From Paenibacillus sp. P25 (GTDB taxonomy: Bacteria > Bacillota > Bacilli > Paenibacillales > NBRC-103111), in contig CP085629.1 in the NCBI GenBank assembly GCA_024704175.1, positions 558,001-622,000 of the forward strand: a stretch of DNA of 64,000 bases. Direction: 5' to 3'. The position numbers and the translations under genes were made by a program. Each line of letters begins with the position of its first letter. The stretch's first letter is position 1. Below, piece after piece: positions 17,690 to 28,209 of this stretch. The notes beneath the pieces are model-generated. The model saw only the letters and a program-made list of their open reading frames with translations. It had not been told where the DNA came from and did no database searches.

Positions 17690-18655
17690 TTACCATAGAC
17701 TCATATTTGAAAATCTCTTGGAGACGGCGTTCATGGTAATCAGGAATATAAAATTAATGACCGTATTGAACAAGCCTATGGCCGCAGAGTAGCTGAATTG
17801 ACTGGACACAATGCCTATCTTGTATACATAGGTTGAGATCACCTCGGAGACGGGGAGATTTAACGAATTTTGCATTAAGAAGATTTTTTCAAAGCCGGTA
17901 CTGAGGATATTCCCCATGCTGAGTATAAATAAAATAATGATCGTAGGGACAAGAGCAGGTATGTCCACATAGAGGATGGTTTGCCACCTGCTGGCTCCAT
18001 CGATTTTGGCGGAATCATACAATTGCGGATCGACCGTAGAAAGCGCGGCTAAATAAATGATGCTGTTCCACCCGCAGTGCTGCCAAATATCGGAAAGCAC
18101 ATAGACCGGGATGAATGTTTTGGTAGAAGCCAGCAAATTGACATCGCCCATCCCTATAGACTTCATCAAGTGTCCAACAATGCCGGTTTCCGGCGACAAC
18201 AGAACATTCAGCATCCCAACCAGTACGATGGTCGAAATAAAATGGGGCAAATAGACCGTCGTTTGTAAGATTTGCTTTGCTTTCATTCTTCTGATCTGAT
18301 TCAGGATTAAAGCCAGAATAATCGGAGCGGGGAACCCGAATACAATGGAAGCCAAACTGATGGTAAACGTATTTTTCATTAAATCGGCGAATAAATAGCT
18401 GTTTATAAACTGTTTAAAGTAGAAGAGTCCGTGCCATGCTCCTCCGGTGATCCCTTTGGAAAAATCGTAATCCCGGAAAGCAAGTTGAATGCCGTACATC
18501 GGAACATAATTAAAAAGCAGGATGACGGCGATGGCCGGAAAAATCATAATCCACAGCTGATGGTCGCGTTTGAAGGTGCTCATAACCGTCGGTTTTCCGG
18601 CTAATCGGATCGCAACATTATTTTTTTTGCCGATTTCGCTTGTTCGAGAGCTCAT
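17690..18655 (-). CDS. Carbohydrate ABC transporter permease, LplB/YteP type
   Basis: The first permease of the sugar importer, 321 residues, intact. The N-terminal region has FKRDHQLWIMIFPAIAVILL and NYVPMYGIQLAFRDYDF, family hallmarks. The EAA-type loop is YDSAKIDGASRWQTILYVDI. The ending AVSKRFSNMSLW is typical. ATG 18655 has AGGGAGA eight bases upstream. It follows the binding-protein gene after a stem-loop (18674-18716). Confidence 0.9.
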   Translation of the reverse strand: MSSRTSEIGKKNNVAIRLAGKPTVMSTFKRDHQLWIMIFPAIAVILLFNYVPMYGIQLAFRDYDFSKGITGGAWHGLFYFKQFINSYLFADLMKNTFTISLASIVFGFPAPIILALILNQIRRMKAKQILQTTVYLPHFISTIVLVGMLNVLLSPETGIVGHLMKSIGMGDVNLLASTKTFIPVYVLSDIWQHCGWNSIIYLAALSTVDPQLYDSAKIDGASRWQTILYVDIPALVPTIIILFILSMGNILSTGFEKIFLMQNSLNLPVSEVISTYVYKIGIVSSQFSYSAAIGLFNTVINFIFLITMNAVSKRFSNMSLW

Positions 18656-18673
18656 CAAGGCATTCTCCCTTTT

Positions 18674-18716
18674 GGATAGATGCTACGCCGTCCACATGAA
18701 GGTATAGCATCTATCC
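18674..18716 (-). repeat. Intercistronic stem-loop between the binding-protein and permease genes
   Basis: A perfect 12-bp inverted repeat (GGATAGATGCTA with TAGCATCTATCC) surrounds a 19-base loop. On the minus strand no T-run follows it. It probably protects the upstream lplA-like message and lowers permease expression. Confidence 0.7.
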
Positions 18717-18728
18717 TCATGCTTTTTT

Positions 18729-20359
18729 TTATTTATTCTTGCTCATGAAGCTGTCGTAGTATTTTTGCATAATGTCGAGATTTTGCTGCAAACCGGCCTT
18801 CTGGCATTCTTTCACATAAGCATCCCACCCGGCTTCAACGCCGCCTTTCGTAACCCATTGCGCGAATTTGGGATTTGCCAAATTCATGAGATTCGTGTTG
18901 TTCAAGCTTAATGTATTATTGTCCGCCGTCGAATATTTGATGAACAAGCCTGGGAATACGTCCTTCTGTGTGTTCACATTCAGAGCGCTCTTCAGCGATT
19001 CGGATTGGGTGAGCACTTCGCTCATATCTTTACCGAGATTTAGTTTTAATGAATCTGCAATATACATAGGACCGTTATCCGCCATGGTGGACGTCCATTT
19101 CCATGTTCCGGGATCCATTTTCGAATCGGCCGGCGGCAATACGCTGTAACTGCCATCTCCATTATCCTTAATATTCGGGCCTAATGAACCGAACAAAACC
19201 TGCATGCTGACTTTAGGGTCATACAGCTGGTTGATGAATTTCATAGCCGCGTCCTTGTTTTTCGTTTTCGCCGACATGACCACCATGTTGCTCCCAAAGT
19301 TGAGGGAATTGTAGTCATAGCTCCAAGTTACTTTCGAGTTCGAATTTGCTGACATCTTTAAAGGGGACATGGATACATATTGTGGAGCCAATTGGTCTCC
19401 GAACCTGTCCGATGCGACCCAGCCCCATGTGAAGCCGACCTTCGCCGTATCTCCGGTGCCGCGGGCAATCGACTGGTATTTCGTGTAATCGTGAGTAAAG
19501 ACCTCAGGGTTAATCAACCCGGCCGCGTAGCATTTATTCAAGAATACAACCAAATTTTTAAAACGGTCGTCGATCAGGAAGTTTTTCACTTTCCCGTCTT
19601 CCACATAATAACCTTGGGGGCTTCCATCGGATAAGGTAATGCCCTCACTTCCGAGGAGGACCGCAGGATTGAAATAGCCGCCGATACCTCCCGGCCAATC
19701 CATGGGAATCTCATCATTCGGATCGCCGTTGCCGTTGGCATCTTTTTCTTTAAACGCTACCAGCACGTCATATAATTCATCCCACGTTGTCGGCATTTTT
19801 AATCCCAGATTGTCCAACCATTTTTTATTAATAAATTGTCTTGTAGCGGAAGCGGGCCAGAAGCGTTGATATTTGGGCAAGCCGTAAATTTTTCCGTCAG
19901 GTTGCGTGGCGATGACTTTGGTTTCGGGTTTATCATTAAACATCATTTGTACATTCGGAGCATCTTTCTTGACCAGATCGGTCAAATCCTGGAACAGGCC
20001 TTGAAATTGTGCAAAATCGGCGTCTGTAATGACATTAGGCCCGACGAATAAGTCCGGAACATCGCCGCTGGCAAGCAGGGTGCCCTTTTTCTGTCCCCAG
20101 TCTGCCGTAATCTCCTGCCACTTGATTTCAACGCCTGCATCTTCTTCCGCTTTTTTCAGCCATTCCATTTCGGCAAGCGGTTTTGTAAGCGGGTGCTTTA
20201 CCATTATGGCCGTCAGTTGAACTTTCGTCCCGCTTTGACCCGTATTTCCCGAACCGGAGCCGCTGGTTCCCCATCTTGGGAGCCGGATTCGCTGCAGCCC
20301 GCCATGACAACTCCGGAAGCCATAATCAGCGATAGTACTGCTGCTAATTTGTTAGCCAT
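18729..20359 (-). CDS. Extracellular sugar-binding lipoprotein, LplA/YtcQ type (frameshifted)
   Basis: The substrate-binding lipoprotein of the importer, about 543 residues. The signal peptide MANKLAAVLSLIMASG ends in a lipobox MAGC. The mature domain has TKPLAEMEWLKKAEEDAGV, SGDVPDLFVGPN and KDANGNGDPNDEIPMDWPG, the last being a known family loop. The frame breaks near 20271, between the lipobox and the start of the mature domain, so a shorter reading starting at MVKHPL would lack its signal. The likely ligand is a plant-type oligosaccharide; an alpha-xylosidase lies 37 kb away in the window. Confidence 0.88.
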
Positions 20360-20475
20360 GCCATCATCACCCCGTAAATTTTGGTTGTGTACAAAATCGT
20401 TGCCGATTCCACCTTTACTGTAATCTCCGAATCGAGGAGGCGTAAACGAACAGTTTTTGAACCATCTCCATTTTT

Positions 20476-20489
20476 TGAAAACGCTTTAT
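20476..20489 (-). promoter_or_regulatory. Weak cre-like site upstream of the sugar operon
   Basis: Read on the plus strand as TGAAAACGCTTTAT, this matches 12 of 14 cre positions. It lies about 115 bases upstream of the binding-protein gene. The rest of 20360-20572 holds no clear feature. Confidence 0.3.
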
Positions 20490-20572
20490 AATTGGATTCG
20501 GAAAAGGATGGCAGGCGGGTCTTACCGGTAAATTTCAAAAATTGCATATCTTCAAAAAATGCATCTTTACGA

Positions 20573-20612
20573 AAAAAACGGCTACCGCGCTGTATCGCAG
20601 CGGGTAGCTCCC
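20573..20612 (-). terminator. Terminator after the AraC regulator
   Basis: On the minus strand GGAGCTACCCGCTGC pairs imperfectly with GCGCGGTAGCC and is followed by seven T. It begins eight bases after the regulator stop. Confidence 0.75.
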
Positions 20613-20619
20613 TTTCCAT

Positions 20620-22880
20620 TCATTTGTTTGAGTCGCGGTATTGGCCCGGAGTCATGCCGACTATTTTTTTGAAGGTTCGAATAAAACTCGACGTATTCGA
20701 ATAGCCGACCTGCCGCGCAATCAATTCCAGTGTATCGTCTGAGCTTCGAAGCAGTACGATGGATTTTTGAATACGAAGCTGATCGATATATTCCTTGAAA
20801 TTTTGTCCCATCGTTTTCTTAAAGTGATAACTGAAGCCCGAGATCGACATGCTAAAATGATCGGCAATGAGCTGCAGCGAAAATTCAGGATACATGCCTT
20901 TTCTTTCAATGAAGGCAAGAATGTCGTCCGGCGAAGCCGTCCTGGAAGGCGGCTGTGAGCAGCGAATGAGATCGCAAAGCTTGCGGCCGCTTTCACGCAT
21001 GATATCGATCATCTGCACGATCGTGCATCGATGAAGGTAAGTGACGCTTGTCCATTGCAGCAAGCTTTGGTCGCTCTGGCCGAAACGCTGCAATCCGTTG
21101 AATAGGACGGTGACCGTGTTCAGATAAACGGCTCTGACTATATGCGGCGGCGTACCGTCGTGTCCGATATAGGCGATGATGCGCTCCATGACCGATTCGA
21201 TTGCGGAGATGTCGTTTTTTAGTATGAACAGCTCCAGCGATTGCAATTGTTCTGCAAAATAAGAAACAGCGCTGGTTTGCTGGACTTCGATTTCATCAAA
21301 AACCAGAACGGAAAATTGATTCCGGACTCGAAGATGTTCGGCGCCCGAATCGCCTGCAAATAAGAGAGGTGAGCCCCTTGCGGGGATTGCCCCGATCTCC
21401 CCATTCCGATCAGCGTGCGTATGCCGGTCTTCTCGAGCAGCTCCTGCTGAAAACCGCAGAGGTACGCCTTGAGCGGGAAGGACGGGTCGTGGGAACAAAT
21501 AAAGACGATTTCTTGATGATATATGCTATTAAAGAAGTACCCTTGAAGCCCTTCAGGCAATCGATCCTCATGCATCCGGCAGTACTGTGCAGCCGCTTCG
21601 ATACCGCCCTCTTGGGTTTCGCAAGAAAGAACGGCGACCGCAACATGAGCATAACGGAAGGAAATTCCATACGGAGCCGCCTCCTTTTGAAACGCCTCCC
21701 ACGACGGGTAACGGTCGCATATCAGCTCGAACAACAGATTGTCCCGCATGACCGGCGGCGTGCTTTTCACTCGCTCGTCCAGCCTGCTGTTGGCGGAGGA
21801 AAGCTGATCCAGGGCATACCGTATCATATCGAATTCATTCATGGTTCTCGGCTCTCTTGGCGCAAACATGTTTTTAGCGAAATGCACCAAGCCTTTGATC
21901 GGATGATAATTTTTGCGGATGGACACGTAGATAACGATCACTTCGAGCAATAAGATCACGATAAAAAGAACGACGGTGTTGCGCTGGATGATTCGGATAT
22001 CTTGCAGCGTTTCAGACACGGCCGTCAAAGTGACATAATTCCAGCCGTTTTTATCTGATACTTTGTTCGAAACGATATAAGATTTGCCGTCGATCCGATA
22101 AATACCCGATCCTGACCTGCGCTCGCCTAGGCCTGACACCAGCTCTTTGAAATCACTCGAACTCGCGTAGGAGGTCTCGTTGGAAGCGACCAACCGGTTT
22201 CCCTTCGAGTCAAAAATAAAAAAATCCCCGTTATACGCTTCGGAAACCGACTTCATCAACCGGATAATCGTTTCCTCTCTGACCAGGATGAGTACCGTAC
22301 CGGGCGACTTGATGCCGCCTAACGGCGGCGGCGATAAGAACGTCAGCATTCGCATCCGGTTATTGCCGGACACGATGACATTTTCCGCCGGACGGACCGT
22401 TGGTGTTGTCAAGTTGTTCAATTCCTTGATCATGGCTTCATGCGGCCAGTTTTCGTAATAATATCCGACCCCGGGACTCTCAAAATCGTGAATGCTGTAG
22501 GCACTTCCCGTCTTGGAAAAGAGATAACCGATACTTTTAACATACAAGAAGGTGTTGTCGATGAAGGCATCCGTCGCATTGTATTTCCGCATTTCGCTGG
22601 CAATGACGACTCTTTGATAATCGTCGTCCCCAGCCATGTAGAGCTTCATCTCCTGGTTGTTCACCAGCTCGGCCGGAAGGTTATACACGTAGCGGGTGAA
22701 AATATCCAACGAGTTCATGACCTGTTCAGTGACATGAGCGTTCCAGTCCATTTCCTTTTGCTTCACAACTTCGGTCGAATAGGGGTAATAGTAGAATAAA
22801 ATAACGATGACGGGAAACAGCAGCACCAATAGATAGGAAATTAACAATTTGGCCAACAGGTTGAACCTGTTTTTTTTCAT
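20620..22880 (-). CDS. Membrane-bound AraC-family regulator, YtdP/YesS type (frameshifted)
   Basis: A large one-component regulator of about 753 residues. A membrane segment near residues 10-30, an extracytoplasmic sensor domain and a second membrane segment near 300-320 (TVVLFIVILLLEVIVIYVSI) place the sensing part outside. The C-terminal AraC domain has two HTHs (FSLQLIADHFSMSISGFSYH and LELIARQVGYSNTSSFIRTF) and the end GMTPGQYRDSNK. The frame breaks near 21344, where one base is missing in a short C-run (LQAIRA then EHLRVRN). GGAAGGGG precedes the ATG. By position it should activate the adjacent lplABC-like operon in response to an external sugar. Confidence 0.88.
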
Positions 22881-23060
22881 ACGTGTACCCCTTCCTGAAA
22901 TACGCCTCTTAATGGAGGTGTTTGAAGTAAGCGGTTACAAGATGAGATGAACCAATCGTGCTGAAATTTTATATTCTCTAAAATTCATGAAATTCCTTTA
23001 TATTTTTTTGACTAAACCATTCTGCGAATCGTCTACGGATCGACTGAAATAGGTTTGAGG

Positions 23061-23093
23061 AAAAAAAATCCCTCCCATTAGCAGAGAGGGATT
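23061..23093 (-). terminator. Terminator after cysI
   Basis: On the minus strand AATCCCTC and GAGGGATT form the stem, followed by a run of eight T, 47 bases after the cysI stop. The remainder of 22881-23060 shows no further feature. Confidence 0.85.
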
Positions 23094-23139
23094 GTTCTAT
23101 CATGTGGAATCAAGGATCATTTGCTAATGATCCGTAGGC

Positions 23140-24864
23140 TTAGGAGTGAAAGTCCTGTCCGGAACGAACTTCCTTTACATAGCCGGCACGAATGACGAAA
23201 TCACCGAAATGCTCGCCTTCCCGCCGTTCCTTGGCATAGTGATCGATAATCGGCCGCAGCGAATCGAGAATCTCCGCTTCGCCGATGTTTTCCTTGTAAA
23301 GCTTGTTCAGCCGGTTTCCGGCAAACCCGCCGCCCAAATACAGGTTGTATTTGCCGGGCGCTTTGCCGATGAACGCGATTTCCGCCAGCATCGGCCGGGC
23401 GCATCCGTTGGGACAGCCGGTCATGCGGATGACGATATCTTCATCTTGCAGCCCGGCGTCCGAGAGCATCGGCTCGATTTTATCCAGAAGGGTGGGGAAA
23501 TAGCGCTCCGACTCGGCCATCGCCAGTCCGCAGGTTGGGAGTGCCACGCAGGCCATGGAATTTCTCCGCAAGGCGGAGAAATGAGCCCCGTCGGTGAGCC
23601 GGTATTCCGCGATGAATTCCTCAATTTTCTTCTTCTTCTGGGGGCTCACGTTAGCGATGATCAGGTTCTGATTCGGCGTGAGCCGGAAATCCCCGGTATG
23701 CACCTTGGCGATTTCCCTTAAGCCCGTCATCAGAGGGTAGCCATCCTCGTCTTTGACCCGTCCGTTCTGGATGAAGAGGGTAAAATGCCATCTGCCGTTG
23801 CTTCCCTTCACCCAGCCGTAGCGATCTCCGCTATGATCAAAATGGTAAGGACGCGCTTCCTGAAGACTATAGCCCAAACGATCGTTCAGCTCGCTTATGA
23901 ACCAATCGATGCCGCGGTCGTCGATCGTATACTTGAAACGCGCGTGCTTGCGGACCGAGCGGTCGCCGTAATCCCGCTGGATCGTAACCGTCTTCTCCGC
24001 GACGTCGATCAGCTGCTCTGGTGTACAGAACCCGATCACTTGACCTACCTGGGGATAGGTCAAGTGATCGCCGTGCGTCATCCCCATGCCGCCACCTACC
24101 GCGATGTTGAAGCCCTGCAGGCGTCCTTCTTCGACAATCGCGATAAGCCCTAAATCCTGGGAAAATACGTCGACATCGTTGGAAGGAGGGACCGCGATGC
24201 CGATTTTGAATTTACGGGGCAAATAGACCGCTCCATAAATCGGCTCCTGCTCTTCACCGTTCTCCCGGCTGTCGATTACTTTCTCGCCGTCCAGCCAGAT
24301 CTCGTGATAGGCTCGGGTCCGGGGATTGAGATGCTCGCTGACCCGGCTCGCCCATTCGTAAACCTCGGAATGAATCTCCGACAGGTACGGATTCGGGTTG
24401 CACATCACATTGCGGTTCACGTCGCCGCAGGCGGCTAACGTAGTCAGCATCGCATCGTTTACTTCCTGGATGGTTTTCTTCATGTTCCACTTGATTACGC
24501 CGTGCAGCTGGAAGGATTGACGAGTCGTCAGCCGAATGGTCCCGTTCGCATACTTCCGTGCGATCCGGTCCATCATGAGCCACTGCTCGGGGGTAACCAC
24601 ACCGCCGGCCGCGCGCACGCGCAGCATGAACTGATAAGCCGGCTCCAGCTTTTGCTTCTGCCGTTCCATGCGTAAATCTCTGTCGTCCTGCATGTAACTT
24701 CCGTGAAATTTCATCAACCGGTTATCGTCATCGGGGATGGAACCCGTGATCGTATCTTCAAGCGTTTCGGCAAGCGTTCCCCTTAAATAATTGCTTCTTT
24801 TCTTAATATCTTCTACATCGCTGTGCGGGGCACTGTTCGGTGAAAGTAAATTGTTTTCCGACAT
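23140..24864 (-). CDS. cysI: Sulfite reductase [NADPH] hemoprotein beta-component
   Basis: This enzyme reduces sulfite to sulfide in the assimilatory sulfate pathway using siroheme and a 4Fe-4S cluster. It is 574 residues, normal for the family, and intact. The cluster ligands are visible in [16 protein letters not shown] and in [15 protein letters not shown]. The siroheme-site segments [12 protein letters not shown] and [11 protein letters not shown] are present. It is encoded 36 bases after cysJ on the same strand, giving the usual cysJI operon. The protein partner is CysJ, which passes electrons from NADPH. Confidence 0.96.
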   Translation of the reverse strand: MSENNLLSPNSAPHSDVEDIKKRSNYLRGTLAETLEDTITGSIPDDDNRLMKFHGSYMQDDRDLRMERQKQKLEPAYQFMLRVRAAGGVVTPEQWLMMDRIARKYANGTIRLTTRQSFQLHGVIKWNMKKTIQEVNDAMLTTLAACGDVNRNVMCNPNPYLSEIHSEVYEWASRVSEHLNPRTRAYHEIWLDGEKVIDSRENGEEQEPIYGAVYLPRKFKIGIAVPPSNDVDVFSQDLGLIAIVEEGRLQGFNIAVGGGMGMTHGDHLTYPQVGQVIGFCTPEQLIDVAEKTVTIQRDYGDRSVRKHARFKYTIDDRGIDWFISELNDRLGYSLQEARPYHFDHSGDRYGWVKGSNGRWHFTLFIQNGRVKDEDGYPLMTGLREIAKVHTGDFRLTPNQNLIIANVSPQKKKKIEEFIAEYRLTDGAHFSALRRNSMACVALPTCGLAMAESERYFPTLLDKIEPMLSDAGLQDEDIVIRMTGCPNGCARPMLAEIAFIGKAPGKYNLYLGGGFAGNRLNKLYKENIGEAEILDSLRPIIDHYAKERREGEHFGDFVIRAGYVKEVRSGQDFHS

Positions 24865-24900
24865 GTTGAACTTTCTCCTCTCGCAAACTTCGGGACGGGC

Positions 24901-26723
24901 TTAGTAAACATCCCGCTGATAACGTTTCTGCTGCTGCATGCGGGTCAAATACTCCGCGGCTTCCTCCGGGCTTAAACCGCCTTCTTGTTCCAGAATGGCC
25001 GCCAGGGCGTTATGAACGTCATGCGCCATCTTCTTCTCGTCGCCGCAGACATAGACATGGGCCCCTTCCTGCAGCCACTCGTAGAGGTCGCGGCTCTTTT
25101 CAAGCATCCGGTGCTGTACGTACACTTTCTTGTCGGTATCGCGGGAGAACGCAACATCCATGCGTGTCAGAACGCCTTCCTTCAGCCAGCGCCGCCATTC
25201 CACCTGATACAGGAAGTCTGTGGAGAAATGCTGATCGCCGAAAAACAGCCACGTTTTCCCTTCGGCTCCGGTCTCTTCTCTTTCTCCCAGGAAGGCCCGG
25301 AACGGGGCTACGCCGGTGCCCGGTCCAATCATGATGACCGGCGTTTCCGGATTCGCAGGAAGCTTGAAATTCGGGTTTTGCTGTATAAATACCGGCGGCG
25401 TCTCGCCGGCTTGCACTCGCTCTGCCAGGTGAACCGAGCAGACGCCGTACCGGTCCCGGCCATGGGCCTCGTACCGAACGGCGCGGACCGTAACATGAAC
25501 CTCGCCCGGGGACGCCTTCGGGCCGCTGGCGATCGAATACAGGCGAGCCGGCGACTTCCGGAGGATCGAAACGAACTCCCCAGCAGGAACCCCTTTAAAG
25601 GAGTAATCCTGCACCAAATCGAGCAGATCCCGGCCGCTTAGATAAGCTCTAAGCTCCTGTTCGCGTCCCGCCTCGAGCAGCTGCTGCAGCCCGTTGTCCG
25701 AAGTCAGCTGGGCCGCTTGCTCCAGCGGCGGCTTGGTCAGAACGGTAATCTCGTAATGACGAAGCAGCGCTTCCCTGAGCGGCCGCTGTTCGCCGTTCTT
25801 GTTCACGGGAACGGGCTCGTCGGCTTGCCAGTTCATCGCTTCGATCAGTTCGTCCACGAGGCGAGGATGGTTCTCCGGATAGATGCCCAGGCTGTCCCCC
25901 GGCTCGTACTGCAGATTCGAGCCTTCAAGAGAGAGCTCGATGTGGCGGGTTTCCCGGTCCGATCCGCGGCCGTTCAGATTGAGGTTCTCAAGAACCTCCG
26001 CCTGGAACGGATTCGATCTGGAGTATTCCGATTCCGAACCGTCCACGGTCGCCAAGGCGGATACGGGAATGGCGGCTGGGGCGACCGTGGCTCCGCTTAG
26101 GGAACTTACGACACGACCCATCCATTCGGCCGCAGGCTCTTCAAAATCCACGTCGCAGTCGACCCGGGGGTCAGCCGCGCCGCGCCCAGCTCTTCTAGGC
26201 GCTTATCGAAGTCCTTGCCCGTTTGACAGAAATATTCGTAGGACGTATCTCCCAGCGCAAGCACGGAATATTGCATCCCCTCCAGGCGGGGCGCCCGCTT
26301 GCTGTGAAGGAATTCATAGAAAGAAACCGCGTTATCCGGCGGCTCGCCTTCCCCGTGGGTGCTCACGAGAATAAGCAGGTTTTGGACTTTCTTTAAGCCG
26401 TTCGGCTTGAAATCGGACATCGAGGAGAGCGTAACCTGAAAGCCTTGCTCCTCCAGTTTCTTGGACAAGTTCTTCGCGAGCTTGTGGCTGTTGCCGGTTT
26501 GCGATCCGAAGAGAACGGTAACCTCCTTGGAGGCCGCCGCCTCATTCGGCGCCAAAGCGACCAGCGGCGCAGCACCGGTCGATACCGAAGCCGCCGAGCC
26601 ATGCAGGGCCGTAAGATAACCGCTTAACCAGATGCGCTGCACGTCTGTCAGCGTGGGGACTACGCGGTTCAGCAGTTCGATTTGTTCCTGATTAAAAGGA
26701 CTGTTTGTTACCTCAAGTTTCAA
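24901..26723 (-). CDS. cysJ: Sulfite reductase [NADPH] flavoprotein alpha-component (frameshifted)
   Basis: The FMN/FAD flavoprotein of sulfite reductase, about 607 residues. The N-terminal flavodoxin domain has LFGSQTGNSHKLA and LVSTHGEGEPPDNA. The FAD domain has RLYSIASGPK, and the NADP domain has MIGPGTGVAPFRAFL and VYVCGDEKKMAHDVH with the terminal aromatic residue. The frame breaks near 26166 in a run of five G on the plus strand; one added base gives the expected CDVDFEEPAAEWM. The start is TTG 26723, with GAGGTGG upstream. The promoter region carries the 28-bp sulfur motif (26825-26852). Confidence 0.94.
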
Positions 26724-26798
26724 CCCAATTCCACCTCACCTAGCATGCAATGAATGAATTCCCAGTATGCTGATCTTATTAATTTTTCTACTACTTTG

Positions 26799-26852
26799 AA
26801 CCTAACACAGCTTGCCGTACAGGTCAATTCGAATAACCTTATAGGATTCATC
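26799..26852 (-). promoter_or_regulatory. cysJI promoter with candidate sulfur-regulon operator
   Basis: On the minus strand TTGACC (26827-26822) is a good -35, with a weak -10 TAGGTT 17 bases on. The 28-bp motif at 26825-26852 (core TATAGGATT on the plus strand) overlaps the -35. Related motifs occur at three other sulfur-related promoters in the window. I see no S-box riboswitch here. Confidence 0.5.
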
Positions 26853-26879
26853 AGTTATTCTGATAAACGGTGAGAGGTT

Positions 26880-27179
26880 CAGGAAGATATTGGGGCGCGA
26901 TGGGCATTCTATTAGGGGAAACCAAGAAGTTCCCTTCGGTTTGGAAGCCGGAGGGGCTGTAAGCGGTTTGCAGTGGTGGGCTGTTTTTCTGCTGATCAGT
27001 GATGATTTACCGCGGGGGCATATGCCGGTCAGGCGCTTCAGGCAGGGGAAAACGGTTCATCCAAGCCAAGGTGATGGTTACACCCGATGCCGAGCTCGAG
27101 GGTCTATTTCCGATACGAAGCTCGGCATCCGAATGCTAACTATCCATCCGGTGCCCCGACCGGAGGCGAATTTCGCCTC
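26880..27179. repeat. Non-coding stretch with a cluster of short hairpins
   Basis: About 300 bases hold no convincing gene on either strand but several inverted repeats. One is GATGCCGAGCT with AGCTCGGCATC (27086-27129). Another is CCGGT/ACCGG around 27149-27164. A third is the almost perfect GAGGCGAA/TTCGCCTC (27163-27179), which includes the stop codon of the hydrolase gene. A stem CCCTTCGG/CCGGAGGG lies near 26933-26956. This may be a decayed repeat element or the 3' untranslated region of the hydrolase gene. Confidence 0.5.
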
Positions 27180-28044
27180 ACAGTCGCCGGAACGGCTCCT
27201 CATGTTCAGCCTCAGGCTCAAACATCGGATGCACGGGCTCTTGGCGCTTGGGAGCGGGATAGGTCTTTTTCATGAACGGCTGCGCTTCGATCCATTCGCG
27301 GATCAGCCGGTTCGTCGGCCCGGCCCATTTGGTGGGCGACTGGTGTTTGCCATTAGGGATGAAACGCAAGGTGCTGTTCACCAAGCCCTTTTGCAGAATG
27401 GCCGCATACCGTCGAAAGCTCCGGTCCTTTTCTCCGTAGAGCAGCAGCATGGGCGCCTGGATTTCCTTGAGCCGGGCCGTGCAGTTATAAGTCAGGCTGT
27501 TCTGATAATACTCTTTATGATTGAGAAGGTTTCCCTTCTTGGCACACGAATACAGTCTAAAAAACGTTCGCGGCGAATCGGCGTTGCCGAAGCTGATCAG
27601 AGCGGTCAGCAGCGTTTTGGCACGGAGAGAGGCTGCCGCGAGGAAGGCGCGGATGATGCCCTTCACAAACGGATCGCTGACCTCCGACAACCCGCTGAGC
27701 AGGATGCCTCCGTAGAACCGGTCGGGATAAGCGAGCAGCGCCTCGAGTGCAACGGAGCTTGCCGTGGAATAGCCGCAGACCACCGCTTTTTTAATCTCGA
27801 GATCATCCATCAGTCCCTCGATATCCCGGGTCAGAAGCTGGTAAGTAACCGGGCTGTTGGAAGAAGGGCTTTGGCCGTGCCCGCGGACGTCGAATGTAAT
27901 GATTTGATAACGATCGGATAGCTGTTCGAGCTGATAGTTAAAGCAGCTTCCTTCCAGCAGGGGAGGGTGGATGAAAAGGATCGGCGACCCCGAACCCTTC
28001 ACACGGTAATGCAGGGTGGTCCCGTTGATTTGTGCAATAGGCAT
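27178..28044 (-). CDS. Alpha/beta hydrolase
   Basis: A 288-residue alpha/beta-hydrolase. The oxyanion region is ILFIHPPLLEGSCF, followed by FDVRGHGQSP. The nucleophile elbow reads CGYSTASSV, with Ala rather than the second Gly of GxSxG. The acid is probably in LYGEKDRSFR and the histidine in IPNGKHQSP. ATG 28044 has GGAGG eight bases upstream. It is divergent from the TetR gene, sharing a 165-base region with the 28147-28174 operator, so it may be co-regulated. The substrate is unknown. Confidence 0.8.
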   Translation of the reverse strand: MPIAQINGTTLHYRVKGSGSPILFIHPPLLEGSCFNYQLEQLSDRYQIITFDVRGHGQSPSSNSPVTYQLLTRDIEGLMDDLEIKKAVVCGYSTASSVALEALLAYPDRFYGGILLSGLSEVSDPFVKGIIRAFLAAASLRAKTLLTALISFGNADSPRTFFRLYSCAKKGNLLNHKEYYQNSLTYNCTARLKEIQAPMLLLYGEKDRSFRRYAAILQKGLVNSTLRFIPNGKHQSPTKWAGPTNRLIREWIEAQPFMKKTYPAPKRQEPVHPMFEPEAEHEEPFRRL

Positions 28045-28146
28045 GGTCAAGTCCTCCAATAGGTGCGTCCCCCTCAGTATTTCCCTGCCCCTTGGGTTAT
28101 AAACTCCAAATTGACGGGGCGAAGGGAATGAATTATACTTCATATC

Positions 28147-28174
28147 TGGTACCGAAAATAATATTTCAGTACCA
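28147..28174. promoter_or_regulatory. TetR-family operator (28-bp inverted repeat)
   Basis: Arms TGGTAC-GAAA and TTTC-GTACCA form a dyad in which 10 of 14 positions pair. It lies between the divergent hydrolase gene and the TetR gene. Binding by the encoded TetR protein is the simplest reading. Confidence 0.65.
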
Positions 28175-28209
28175 ATAGTCACGCGACAAGGAAGAAAAGA
28201 GGAAAGACT

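Noticed and set aside
20344..20619. A small minus-strand open frame between the AraC and binding-protein genes
   Set aside because: It runs through the terminator hairpin and promoter region, overlaps the start of the binding-protein gene and resembles no family.
26724..26890. Possible SAM (S-box) riboswitch upstream of cysJ
   Set aside because: The leader on the minus strand is too short and lacks the paired-element sequences of the S-box; a protein operator explains the region better.
26890..27921. A long open frame on the plus strand antisense to the alpha/beta hydrolase gene
   Set aside because: It has no recognisable domain, no ribosome site and a composition expected from the antisense of a GC-rich gene; the minus-strand hydrolase has clear motifs.
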